DNA of 33,580 nt from Lachnospiraceae bacterium (GTDB lineage Bacteria > Bacillota > Clostridia > Lachnospirales > Lachnospiraceae), in assembly GCA_029098105.1 (NCBI GenBank), contig JAQXNR010000165.1, positions 1 through 33,580 on the forward strand. The letters are read 5' to 3'. Position 1 is the stretch's first letter. Each line of letters opens with the position of its first letter. Made by a program: the position numbers and the translations under genes. The notes under the pieces were generated by a model. That model ran no database searches. It was given only the letters and a program-made list of their open reading frames with translations, and was not told where the DNA came from. Positions 26,072 to 33,580 of the stretch are shown in pieces.

Positions 26072-26248
26072 ATGTCAAATGTTATAGTAAAAGAAAACGA
26101 AACATTGGATAGTGCTCTTCGCAGATTCAAGAGAAATTGCGCGAAGGCTGGAATCCAGCAGGAGATTCGTAAGAGAGAGCATTATGAAAAACCAAGCGTT
26201 AAGCGTAAAAAGAAATCTGAAGCTGCCAGAAAACGTAAGTTCAAATAG
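26072..26248 (+). CDS. rpsU: 30S ribosomal protein S21
   Basis: This small basic protein of 58 residues is part of the 30S subunit near the anti-Shine-Dalgarno end of 16S r[40 protein letters not shown] and a Lys/Arg-rich tail are diagnostic of S21. The ATG at 26072 gives the standard length. It has its own promoter and terminator, so it is a single-gene transcript. Its position just ahead of yqfC matches Bacillus subtilis, where rpsU and yqeY precede yqfA and yqfC. Confidence 0.98.
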   Translation: MSNVIVKENETLDSALRRFKRNCAKAGIQQEIRKREHYEKPSVKRKKKSEAARKRKFK

Positions 26249-26260
26249 CAGACAGAATGT

Positions 26261-26292
26261 AAAAGAAGGTGATTAGCACACCTTCTTTTTTT
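26261..26292 (+). terminator. Intrinsic terminator after rpsU
   Basis: AAAAGAAGGTG (26261-26271) pairs with CACCTTCTTTT (26279-26289) around a seven-base loop, with a T run ending at 26292. It closes the rpsU transcript. Confidence 0.88.
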
Positions 26293-26295
26293 ATT

Positions 26296-26324
26296 GCATA
26301 TCCCCGGTTGCCGTGCCATATATT
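26296..26324 (+). promoter_or_regulatory. Candidate sigma-E (mother-cell sporulation) promoter for yqfC
   Basis: GCATATC (26296-26302) resembles the sigma-E -35 (KMATATT), and CATATATT (26317-26324) resembles its -10 (CATACAMT), separated by 14 bases as the consensus requires. yqfC and yqfD belong to the sigma-E regulon in Bacillus subtilis. The site lies between the rpsU terminator and the yqfC start. Confidence 0.5.
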
Positions 26325-26349
26325 GTAGAAAAGGCAAATGAGGGTAAGA

Positions 26350-26628
26350 ATGAAAAAATTTAATCCGCAGCAGGTGGAGGAACGGGTTTCCAATACCTTT
26401 TCCCTGCCAAAGGATGTGGTAATGGGACTTACCAATATACATCTCATAGGAAATCGGGAATTGATTATTGAAAATTACAGGGGAATCCTTCTTTGCAGTG
26501 AAACCTGCATTAAGGTGCAGGCAAAGAAGCAGTTGCTGATTGTTGAAGGAAAAGAGTTGAAAATTGTTTATTATACGAATAAGGATATGAAAATCAGTGG
26601 AATGATTTCTGCAATTTCGTTTCAATGA
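26350..26628 (+). CDS. yqfC: Sporulation protein YqfC (YabP/YqfC family)
   Basis: This 92-residue protein shows the YqfC pattern: LPKDVVMGLTNIHLIGNRELIIENYRGIL, then short strands (IKVQAKKQLLIVEGKELKI) and a Gly-Met ending. Members are made in the mother cell during sporulation, and the biochemical role is not known. ATG 26350 was chosen because GAGGG lies five bases upstream; ATG 26338 is in frame but too close to its only candidate site. It is always paired with yqfD, as here, 10 bases downstream. Confidence 0.9.
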   Translation: MKKFNPQQVEERVSNTFSLPKDVVMGLTNIHLIGNRELIIENYRGILLCSETCIKVQAKKQLLIVEGKELKIVYYTNKDMKISGMISAISFQ

Positions 26629-26638
26629 AGGAGAGTGT

Positions 26639-27877
26639 ATGATTTCTTTTTTAAAGTGGCTTAGGGGATATTTGCTGATTTCCTGTTCGGGACCGATGGT
26701 GGAGCGCTTTTTAAACCAGTGTGTTCATCAGAATATTCTATTGTGGAATCTTAGGCGGGAGGGAGAGGAGTTATATTGTAATGTGGGCAGGACTGCTTTT
26801 TCCCAGTTAAAGGACATTAGCAAAAAAACCGGGACCCGGCTTACGATTCAGAAAAAATGTGGATTTCCCTATTTGCTATACCGGCACCGTAAACGCCGGA
26901 TTTTTGCATTGGCGGCATTGCTGTCTATGGTGCTGCTTTATGTGATGTCTCTTTTTATATGGGATATTCATATTGAGGGAAATGAAAGTTATAAAACAGA
27001 TGAAATTCTTGCCTATGTCACAAAAAACTATGTTCACGGTGGACAACTGATTAGCACCGTAGATACGATTGCTTTGGAGGAAGAACTGAGAACCCACTAC
27101 GACAAGTTTGCCTGGGTGAGTTGTGAAATTCAGGGAACCCAGTTAATCATTCATATTAAAGAAACCATTAATCTGAATGTGAAAAATAAGGCAGAAAAAC
27201 CAGCGGATTTAATTGCCAGTAAGTCCGGACAGATTTCTTCCATTATTACCCGGGCTGGCACTCCCATGGTTGAGGTTGGACAGAAGGTAAAAAAGGGGGA
27301 TGTTCTCATATCGGGAACCATTTCCTATGTGAATGATTCCCAGGAAGTATATGAGGAAGCCTATGTTCCGGCGGATGGGGATATCGTTGCCAAAACACAA
27401 TATTCTTATAAGGATACTTTTTCCTTGTCCTATTATGAAAAAGAATATTTAGATGAATATAGGCGGGGATATGAACTGCAGTTTTTTGGAAACCAATGGA
27501 AGATATATGAGCCGAAAAATCTAAAAAAAGAGTATGACCGAACGGAAAAAATAGTCCATGTAAAATTGGGGAAAACCTTTTACTTTCCTGTGGCACTCAA
27601 AATAAACCAATATCAGGCATACCAGTTAAAACGGGTGACCTATGACAAGGAACAGGCAAAAAAGGAAGCAGAGCGGCATTTACAAAAGTTTTGCGATAAT
27701 TTATGTAAAAAAGGGGTAGAAATAGTTGAAAATAATGTTACAATAAGTATATCTGGTGAAAATCTGACTGCCAGCGGCACGGTTACTGTTCTGGAGCCGA
27801 TTGGTAAGATTTCACTGATTGATACGAAACAGCGGCAGAAGGAGAAAACGAATGAGCACAGTGGAGAGACTGATTAA
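26639..27877 (+). CDS. yqfD: Sporulation protein YqfD
   Basis: This 412-residue protein has a cytoplasmic N-terminal part (~1-85), one transmembrane segment (~88-108) and a large outer domain beginning with a POTRA-like stretch (IWDIHIEGNESYKTDEILAYV). A conserved block SGTISYVNDSQEVYEEAYVPADGDIVA follows. YqfD is a mother-cell sporulation protein of the sigma-E regulon, related in layout to SpoIV-type proteins. AAGGAGAG precedes the ATG. The last 26 bases overlap phoH. Confidence 0.93.
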   Translation: MISFLKWLRGYLLISCSGPMVERFLNQCVHQNILLWNLRREGEELYCNVGRTAFSQLKDISKKTGTRLTIQKKCGFPYLLYRHRKRRIFALAALLSMVLLYVMSLFIWDIHIEGNESYKTDEILAYVTKNYVHGGQLISTVDTIALEEELRTHYDKFAWVSCEIQGTQLIIHIKETINLNVKNKAEKPADLIASKSGQISSIITRAGTPMVEVGQKVKKGDVLISGTISYVNDSQEVYEEAYVPADGDIVAKTQYSYKDTFSLSYYEKEYLDEYRRGYELQFFGNQWKIYEPKNLKKEYDRTEKIVHVKLGKTFYFPVALKINQYQAYQLKRVTYDKEQAKKEAERHLQKFCDNLCKKGVEIVENNVTISISGENLTASGTVTVLEPIGKISLIDTKQRQKEKTNEHSGETD

Positions 27878-28865
27878 GATTCCCAATGCACATATTCAGA
27901 ATGTATGCGGACAGTATGATGTGTTTTTGAAGAAAATAGAACGCACATTGAAAGTGTCTACGGTTTTCCGGGAAGACCAACTGAAGGTAATTGGTGAGGA
28001 GAGGGAAGTGGCTAAGGCGGTTCAGGTAATTACCCAGTTGCTGGTGCTTTCAGAGCGGGGAAACGATATTACGGAGCAGAACGTGGATTATGCCTTGTCT
28101 CTTAGTATGACAGAACAGACACAAGAGATTTTGGAACTGGACCGGGAGGTCATCTGTCATACGATTCAGGGAAAAGCGGTGAAACCCAAGACATTAGGAC
28201 AACAGCGGTATGTACAGCAGATGCGGGACAATATGATTGTTTTTGGTGTGGGACCCGCCGGTACTGGAAAAACCTATTTAGCCATGGCAATGGCGATTAC
28301 GGCATTTAAAAATAATGAGGTCAACCGGATTATTCTCACCCGTCCGGCGATTGAGGCAGGGGAGAAATTGGGATTTTTACCGGGAGATTTGCAGAGTAAG
28401 GTAGACCCTTATTTGCGTCCACTGTATGATGCTCTGTACCAGATTATGGGAGCAGAAACATTCCAGAAAAATATGGAGAAAGGGTTGATTGAGGTGGCTC
28501 CTCTGGCTTACATGAGAGGAAGAACTCTGGACAATGCCTTTGTTGTATTGGATGAAGCCCAGAATACCACGCCTGCCCAGATGAAAATGTTTCTGACCCG
28601 TATTGGGTTTGGCTCCAAAGCGGTGATTACAGGAGATTTGACACAGAAAGATTTAGCACCGGATGCGAAATCCGGTCTGGAAGTTGCCTTGAAGGTGTTG
28701 GGCAGGATGGATGACGAGATTGGAATCAGTTATTTAAGCAGTACCGATGTGGTTCGTCATCCACTTGTTCAGCGCATTGTAAAAGCCTATGAGGATTACG
28801 AGAACCGGCAGGCGAACCGTAGCCGTAGCAAGTCCCATTCCGGTTCCAAAGGAAAAAAACAATAA
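27852..28865 (+). CDS. phoH: PhoH family ATPase (YbeZ type)
   Basis: This 337-residue ATPase has an N-terminal KH-like part (~1-100) and a helicase-like core with Walker A GPAGTGKT (134-141) and Walker B VVLDEAQN (Asp234-Glu235), followed by ITGDLTQKDL. The family is thought to work with YbeY in RNA metabolism. The ATG at 27852 has AGAAGGAG eight bases upstream and lies inside the yqfD end; an in-frame start at 27819 has no such site. The C-terminal tail is Ser/Lys-rich. The gene order phoH-(HD)-ybeY is conserved in Firmicutes. Confidence 0.96.
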   Translation: MSTVERLIKIPNAHIQNVCGQYDVFLKKIERTLKVSTVFREDQLKVIGEEREVAKAVQVITQLLVLSERGNDITEQNVDYALSLSMTEQTQEILELDREVICHTIQGKAVKPKTLGQQRYVQQMRDNMIVFGVGPAGTGKTYLAMAMAITAFKNNEVNRIILTRPAIEAGEKLGFLPGDLQSKVDPYLRPLYDALYQIMGAETFQKNMEKGLIEVAPLAYMRGRTLDNAFVVLDEAQNTTPAQMKMFLTRIGFGSKAVITGDLTQKDLAPDAKSGLEVALKVLGRMDDEIGISYLSSTDVVRHPLVQRIVKAYEDYENRQANRSRSKSHSGSKGKKQ

Positions 28866-28878
28866 GCGGGTGCAAAGT

Positions 28879-29976
28879 ATGGAACAAAGAATCGTTGGTA
28901 TTATATGCAATGTATTTGCATTCCTGCTATTTGAATATTACATGGAATATGCAAATGACAAATACCAGTTCAGTATTCGGTATGAAATTTACGGAATCTA
29001 TGTAGTACAGTTTCTGTTGTGCTACTTTTTTGTGATGGAAAATTATTTGATATCCCCTCTGTTTTTTGGCATTCTTCTTTTGCGAAGGTATTCCGGGGAT
29101 GTTCCGCTTTGTCTGGCTTTTCTTCTTTCGGAGGCGGTACAGATTTGGATTTTTTCCGGTTTTGCCCCAGAGGTATTGTTATACAACCTGTTTGTGGGAG
29201 GTGCCTTGTGTCTCATGCCGGTTACTTCGAGCGGGGAGGGAAAAAGAAGCCTGCTCTGGCATGGGTTTAGCTTGTTGTACAGCATGTTGGTGGTTGTTGT
29301 CTGTGACTTTGGATTCTGGGGGGCAACAACCTTTTCCCGATTATTGACGGTAGTACTGGTGTATTTCGTTTCTCTGTTGCTTTCTCTGGTGGGAGATTTT
29401 TTGTTAGAACAGGGATTGAATTTCTTTTTCGAGAAAATAATCTGGCGCTATGTAAAAGAAGATACGCCACTAATGAAGCGGTGGCGGGAGCAGGAGCCGA
29501 ACAGTTATGCCCAGTCCCAGCAGATTTCTGCTCTGGCCCAGGTGGTGGCGGGACAACTTAGGGCAGATATCATGGTAGCAGCGGTGGCAGGCAGGTATTA
29601 CAATGTGGGAATTCTAAATGGAAAGGCGGATTATGAGAACTGCTGCCAGATTCGCAGAGAATACCATCTGCCCAAATACCTTGAAGGAATCTGGAAAGAC
29701 CAGTATTTTAAACAGCGGATTCCTGCTACAAAAGAATCGGCGGTGGTAGCGTTTTGTGCTATGGCAGTGGCAATGCTGGAATATGCCAGACGCACCGGAA
29801 AGACTGGTATGGGAATTCCCGAGATGGTGGCAAAACTGATGCAGAACCAGTTCCAGAAAGGGAAATGGAACCGGTGTGGATTTACGGTAGAGGAATTGCT
29901 GGTGCTGGAGCAAGGTGTTGCCCAATGGCTGTGGGAGCAGTCGGAAACCAGAAAAGAACAGAATTTGGATGGTTAA
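28879..29976 (+). CDS. Degenerate HD-family membrane protein in the PgpH/YqfF position
   Basis: This 365-residue protein has about seven hydrophobic segments in ~1-175 followed by a soluble domain that follows the 7TM-HD phosphodiesterase PgpH (c-di-AMP hydrolase) closely. EPNSYAQSQQISALAQ corresponds to the PGTYxHSxxVxxLAE block, YYNVGI to YHDIGK, and SAVVAFCAMAVAMLEYARR and CGFTVEELLVLEQG to the later helices. The metal-binding residues are lost: His becomes Gln212, and the HD pair becomes Tyr241-Asn242. The large extracellular domain of ~700-residue PgpH is also missing. Between phoH and ybeY is where pgpH sits in Bacillus subtilis. It is therefore likely a PgpH relative without hydrolase activity. 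The start at 28879 was chosen over an upstream in-frame ATG inside phoH; its ribosome binding site is weak (GCGGGTG). Confidence 0.8.
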   Translation: MEQRIVGIICNVFAFLLFEYYMEYANDKYQFSIRYEIYGIYVVQFLLCYFFVMENYLISPLFFGILLLRRYSGDVPLCLAFLLSEAVQIWIFSGFAPEVLLYNLFVGGALCLMPVTSSGEGKRSLLWHGFSLLYSMLVVVVCDFGFWGATTFSRLLTVVLVYFVSLLLSLVGDFLLEQGLNFFFEKIIWRYVKEDTPLMKRWREQEPNSYAQSQQISALAQVVAGQLRADIMVAAVAGRYYNVGILNGKADYENCCQIRREYHLPKYLEGIWKDQYFKQRIPATKESAVVAFCAMAVAMLEYARRTGKTGMGIPEMVAKLMQNQFQKGKWNRCGFTVEELLVLEQGVAQWLWEQSETRKEQNLDG

Positions 29977-30020
29977 ATTTGCCGGAAAAAGAGAAAATTA
30001 TGAGAAAATGAGGACAAGTT

Positions 30021-30518
30021 ATGGATATTATGGTAGAATATGAAGCAGAGCGAAAATTGGACTTTGATTATGAAAGGGTCATCTGGGATATTGTAGAGGA
30101 GGCTCTTAGTCTTTACGAATGTCCCTATGATGCTGAGGTTTCGGTTACCCTGACAGGCAATGAGAGAATTCAGGAGGTTAACCGTCAGTATCGGAATCTG
30201 GATTGTCCTACAGATGTGCTTTCTTTTCCTATGGTAGAATATGAGACACCAGGGGTATTTAAAGAATTGGACACGAAGGAAGATATTTTTAATCCGGATA
30301 CCGGCAATTTGATGCTGGGGGATATTATGATTTCAGTAGATAAGGTGCTGGAACAGGCAGAATTATATAATCACAGTCCAATCCGGGAACTTGCCTTTCT
30401 GACTGCCCATTCGATGCTGCATTTGTTTGGCTATGACCACATGGAAGAGGAAGAACGGATGGATATGGAATCCCGTCAGGAGATTCTGCTGCAGAATAAA
30501 GGGTATACAAGAACGTAG
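30021..30518 (+). CDS. ybeY: Endoribonuclease YbeY
   Basis: This 165-residue zinc endoribonuclease takes part in 16S rRNA 3'-end maturation and ribosome quality control. The zinc motif HSMLHLFGYDH carries His130, His134 and His140. RNLDCPTDVLSFP and LMLGDIMISVDKV are further family blocks. GAGGA precedes the ATG. It follows the HD-like gene after 44 bases and keeps the phoH-HD-ybeY order. Confidence 0.97.
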   Translation: MDIMVEYEAERKLDFDYERVIWDIVEEALSLYECPYDAEVSVTLTGNERIQEVNRQYRNLDCPTDVLSFPMVEYETPGVFKELDTKEDIFNPDTGNLMLGDIMISVDKVLEQAELYNHSPIRELAFLTAHSMLHLFGYDHMEEEERMDMESRQEILLQNKGYTRT

Positions 30519-30530
30519 GAGGAAAAAGAT

Positions 30531-31610
30531 ATGAAAAAAACAGGAAAATTAGTTATTCTGCTGTTAATAATGTGTTTGTTTACAGCAGGTTGTTCAAAGG
30601 AGGCGGCAAAAAAGGAAATGCAGCTTCCGGCACAGGGAGATGGTGAACTTGCCACCACGGTGGATTACGATTTTGCGGAGGGTAAAACAATCAGTCCCCT
30701 GACCGGTGAACTGGTGGACGAGGATGTAGCGAACAATCGGGTGGTAGCCTGTATGATTAATAATATTGATGTGGCAATGCCCCAGTCTGGAATCAGTTAT
30801 GCAGATATTGTTTATGAATGTGTAGTAGAGGGTGGAATTACCCGTCTCATGGGAATTTTTCAGGATTATAAAAATATTCCCAAACTGGGTCCGGTGCGCA
30901 GTGCACGTCACTACTATGTAGATTATGCCAATGAATACGATGCGATTTATGCCCATTTTGGTCAGACAAAGTATGCGGTTTCTGAGATGGAAGCGTTAAA
31001 TACGGATGAATTGAGTGGACTGAGTGCGATGGGAAGTGTTGTGTATTACCGGGACAATAGCCGTGTAGCACCCCACAATGCGTATACCGATGGCAAAAAA
31101 ATTGTGAAGGGAATCAAGAAATCCAAATTTGAGAAAAAGAATACTTTGCCGGATTCCCGTTTCGATTTTAATGTGGAACAGCAGGAACTGTCAGCGGAAG
31201 ACGCCAAAAAGGCAAACATTGTAAAATTGACTTTTAATGGCTATTCCCATCCATATTTCCAGTATAATAAGAAGGATGGTCTGTATTACCGCTGGCAATA
31301 TAATGCAAAACATATTGATGACCAGACGGGAGAGCAGTTGTGCTATGAGAATATTATTGTGCAGTTTGCAGATTACTCTGACATTGACAAAAAGGGATAT
31401 CAGGATTTGAATCTGGTTAGCAGCGGAGATGGATATTATATTTCCGAAGGAAAATACATACCCATTACATGGGAAAAGAAATCAAAGAGTGAGTATACGA
31501 ATTTCTATACTGCGGATGGGCAGGCATTAAAGGTGAACCCGGGTAAAACATGGATTTCCGTGTTCCCCAGCAACAACAAGAAAGGGGTTTCCTTTAAGGA
31601 AAAAGAATAA
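30531..31610 (+). CDS. DUF3048 lipoprotein (YerB-like)
   Basis: This 359-residue protein starts with a lipoprotein signal peptide whose lipobox is TAGC, so Cys21 is the predicted lipidated residue and the protein is anchored to the outer face of the membrane. Two DUF3048-type regions follow: ~55-200 (ARHYYVDYANEYDAIYAHFG is the core) and ~220-350 (YFQYNKKDGLYYRWQYNAKHID, ending in KVNPGKTWISVFP). The function of the family is not known. It lies 12 bases after ybeY with GGAGGAAAAAG upstream, so it is probably cotranscribed. Confidence 0.92.
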   Translation: MKKTGKLVILLLIMCLFTAGCSKEAAKKEMQLPAQGDGELATTVDYDFAEGKTISPLTGELVDEDVANNRVVACMINNIDVAMPQSGISYADIVYECVVEGGITRLMGIFQDYKNIPKLGPVRSARHYYVDYANEYDAIYAHFGQTKYAVSEMEALNTDELSGLSAMGSVVYYRDNSRVAPHNAYTDGKKIVKGIKKSKFEKKNTLPDSRFDFNVEQQELSAEDAKKANIVKLTFNGYSHPYFQYNKKDGLYYRWQYNAKHIDDQTGEQLCYENIIVQFADYSDIDKKGYQDLNLVSSGDGYYISEGKYIPITWEKKSKSEYTNFYTADGQALKVNPGKTWISVFPSNNKKGVSFKEKE

Positions 31611-31642
31611 TTGTTAAGTATGGCAGAATAGGAGGGATGGGA

Positions 31643-32023
31643 ATGGATAACGAAACCTTGTTACAGTATGCAAAAGAGGCGCAGAAGAAAGCCTATGCTC
31701 CCTATTCCAGGTTTGCGGTGGGGGCATGTCTCATGGCAGAGGATGGCACCTTGTTTACCGGATGTAATGTGGAAAATGCCTCCTATGGGGCAACGAACTG
31801 TGCAGAGCGCACTGCTATTTTTAAGGCGGTGTCGGAGGGATACCAAAATTTTGCTAAGATTGCGGTAGCAGGTGGAGAGGGAAAGGAACATACTTTTCCT
31901 TGTGGAATTTGTCTGCAGGTACTATTGGAGTTTATGCCTGAGGGCAGTGTAGTATTGGAATGCTCCGGAAAAATTCGGGAATTTAAACTCTCCGAATTAC
32001 TGCCCTTTGGATTTCAGTTATAA
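31643..32023 (+). CDS. cdd: Cytidine deaminase
   Basis: This 126-residue zinc enzyme deaminates cytidine and deoxycytidine for pyrimidine salvage. NVENASYGATNCAER provides Cys53 and catalytic Glu55, and PCGICLQ provides Cys87 and Cys90. The usual PCGxCRQ has Arg where this protein has Leu. ATG 31643 was chosen because GGAGGG at 31631-31636 is six bases upstream; the in-frame ATG at 31637 abuts that site. cdd near ybeY is also seen in Bacillus subtilis, where era follows; here era is absent from the window. Confidence 0.95.
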   Translation: MDNETLLQYAKEAQKKAYAPYSRFAVGACLMAEDGTLFTGCNVENASYGATNCAERTAIFKAVSEGYQNFAKIAVAGGEGKEHTFPCGICLQVLLEFMPEGSVVLECSGKIREFKLSELLPFGFQL

Positions 32024-32031
32024 TTCGGAGA
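31989..32031 (+). repeat. 11-bp perfect inverted repeat spanning the cdd stop codon
   Basis: TCTCCGAATTA (31989-31999) pairs perfectly with TAATTCGGAGA (32021-32031) around a 21-base loop that contains the last cdd codons. The stop codon lies in the 3' arm. No T run follows, so it is not a standard terminator. It could protect or slow the cdd-flippase transcript, but this is inference. Confidence 0.5.
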
Positions 32032-32085
32032 AGTAAAAACAGGATACAAAGCCGGATGGCTTAGAACAGTTGAGAAGAGGATAGT

Positions 32086-33580
32086 ATGAGTCAGAACGAA
32101 AAAAACAATAATTTCATTGTCCAGGGAGTGATTCTCGGAGTCGCAGCTATTGTGGTACGGGTATTGGGATTGCTGTACCAGATGCCGCTGACAAGGATTA
32201 TAGGAGACATGGGAAATGGATATTACAGTTATGCCTATAATGTCTATTCCATGGTATTGCTGATTTCTTCCTTCAGTATTCCCATTGCAGTGTCCAAAAT
32301 GGTGTCTGAGCGTATGGTAAAGCACCAGTATCGAAATGTGCAGCGGGTATTTAAGGCATCTATGATTTACGTTATGGTATTGTCGGGGCTATGTGCTATC
32401 CTTACCTTTGTTTTTGCAAAACAACTGCTGCCGGAAAGTCAGGCGGGGGCGGTTCCTGCTCTGCGGGTGCTGTGTCCGGTTATTTTCCTGTCCGGAATTC
32501 TCGGTGTGTTAAGAGGTTATTTCCAGGGTTATAATACGATGGTACCCACCTCTTTTTCCCAGATTTTAGAAGGTGTATTGAATGCAGTAATCAGTGTCCT
32601 TGCTGCTTATATTCTGGTTATTCCTTACGCGGCAGGCTCTGTCAAACGGGCGACCTATGGTGCTGTAGGTAGTACACTGGGTACCGCTGCGGGCGTCGTA
32701 ATTGGTCTGTTGTTTCTGTTGTTTGTCTATGCGATTTACCGGCCCACAATACGCAAACGGGTACGCCGTGACCGTCATTCCCGGGTGGAAGATTATGGCA
32801 GTATATATAAGATGATTATTTGGACCGTCACCCCAGTGATTTTAGGTTCTGCTATTTACAATATTTGTCCGGTCATTGACCAGACAATTTTTGCTCATAT
32901 TCTGGAGTCCAAGAAAGTTGTAGGACAGGACATTAGTGTACTGCAGGGAATTTATTCTGCTAAATATTTAAAATTAATCAGTGTGCCGGCAAGTATTGCT
33001 TCGGCTCTTTCCAGCGCGATTATTCCGGCAATTACAGTGAACATGGTGAAAAAGAATATAACAGCGGCAAATGAGAAAATTGACATGGCATTAAAATTTA
33101 CCATGTTAATCGCACTGCCTTGTACGATTGGAATGATGGTTCTGGCAAGACCGATTATGCTGCTCTTTGGACGTTCTACCACATTGATTGTGGCAGTTCA
33201 TGTTTTAGTTTTTGGTGCTGTCAATGTTATTTTTAATTGTATTTCTACTCTGACCAATGCGATACTTCAGGGATTGGGGAATATGAAGGCACCCATGCTG
33301 CACTCCGTTGTGGCACTGGTGATTCACATCGGGGTATGTATCTTCTTCTTGGAAAAAGGCTATGGCATATATGCTCTGCTGATTGGAACAATGGCATTTT
33401 CCCTTGTCATCTGGATTTTGAATGCGATTGCTATATACCGGATTACCGGATACCGGAAATTATTGGGAAGTAAATTGTGGAATATTGTGCTGGCATCTCT
33501 GGAAATGGGATTTGTCACGTTCTGTATCTACCAGGGATTTTTCCTGTTTCTGGGTGAGGGAACTGAGTTCCCTTGTCTGG
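32086..33580 (+). CDS. SpoVB/MurJ-like polysaccharide flippase, partial (3' end cut by window)
   Basis: The reading frame starts at ATG 32086 (AGAAGAGGATAGT upstream) and stays open to the window end, giving at least 498 codons. It is a multi-spanning membrane protein of the MOP superfamily (polysaccharide transport, SpoVB/MurJ type). The N-terminus has FIVQGVILGVAAIVVRVLGLLYQMPLTRIIG, the usual start of these flippases, with many further hydrophobic helices. GYYSYAYNVYSMVLLISSFSIP and VLRGYFQGYNTM are typical blocks. Such proteins move lipid-linked cell-wall or cortex precursors across the membrane. SpoVB, YtgP-like and MurJ roles cannot be told apart here; about 500 residues visible is near full length. 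It follows cdd with a 62-base gap. Confidence 0.9.
   Translation, partial: MSQNEKNNNFIVQGVILGVAAIVVRVLGLLYQMPLTRIIGDMGNGYYSYAYNVYSMVLLISSFSIPIAVSKMVSERMVKHQYRNVQRVFKASMIYVMVLSGLCAILTFVFAKQLLPESQAGAVPALRVLCPVIFLSGILGVLRGYFQGYNTMVPTSFSQILEGVLNAVISVLAAYILVIPYAAGSVKRATYGAVGSTLGTAAGVVIGLLFLLFVYAIYRPTIRKRVRRDRHSRVEDYGSIYKMIIWTVTPVILGSAIYNICPVIDQTIFAHILESKKVVGQDISVLQGIYSAKYLKLISVPASIASALSSAIIPAITVNMVKKNITAANEKIDMALKFTMLIALPCTIGMMVLARPIMLLFGRSTTLIVAVHVLVFGAVNVIFNCISTLTNAILQGLGNMKAPMLHSVVALVIHIGVCIFFLEKGYGIYALLIGTMAFSLVIWILNAIAIYRITGYRKLLGSKLWNIVLASLEMGFVTFCIYQGFFLFLGEGTEFPCL

Overview
The window looks like chromosomal DNA of a low-to-moderate GC, spore-forming Clostridia, most likely a Lachnospiraceae. 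The reasons are the gene content and order (rbgA-rnhB-FliK-like-FlhB-like, yqfC-yqfD-phoH-HD-ybeY, short HisG with HisZ, a sporulation gene pair), AGGAGG-type ribosome binding sites before nearly every start, and TTGACA/TATAAT-type promoters. Every supported gene is on the + strand, and most are separated by fewer than 40 bases or overlap. No rRNA, tRNA, CRISPR array, integrase or intact transposon was seen.

Layout. 1-582: AT-rich DNA with a decayed IS4-like transposase remnant. 583-7433: housekeeping run lepB, rbgA, a second lepB with a very long N-terminal extension, rnhB, a FliK-like protein, a free FlhB C-terminal-like protein, yraN, pgeF. 7441-16248: its own promoter, then der, plsY, gpsA, an RsuA-family pseudouridine synthase, a YgiQ-type radical SAM protein, a short-chain dehydrogenase, an unrecognised membrane protein, an RluA-family pseudouridine synthase and recU. 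16258-24244: histidine block in two transcription units: promoter-hisZ-hisG-hisD-terminator, then promoter-hisB-(HisF-like)-hisIE-alaS. 24247-25944: CapA-like gene interrupted by an in-frame TAA. 25956-26292: rpsU with a strong promoter and its own terminator. 26296-33580: candidate sigma-E promoter, yqfC, yqfD, phoH, a degenerate membrane HD protein in the place of pgpH/yqfF, ybeY, a DUF3048 lipoprotein, cdd, and a partial SpoVB/MurJ-like flippase running off the end.

How the genes fit together. The first block mixes protein export (two signal peptidases), 50S assembly (rbgA, der), DNA maintenance (rnhB, recU) and rRNA modification. The his block encodes the first steps of histidine synthesis (HisZG, HisIE) and two later ones (HisB, HisD). 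HisA, HisH, a canonical HisF, HisC and HolPase are not in the window. The last block resembles the Bacillus subtilis yqfCD-phoH-yqfF-ybeY-cdd region.

The most interesting items are: an HD-family membrane protein whose metal-binding His and Asp residues are all replaced; a shortened HisF-like barrel lacking its first catalytic Asp, fused to HisIE; a CapA-like gene with both a nonsense codon and substituted active-site motifs; a signal peptidase carrying about 255 extra N-terminal residues; and a FliK-like/FlhB-C-like pair away from any flagellar operon. None of these alone proves a new system; they are candidates to check.
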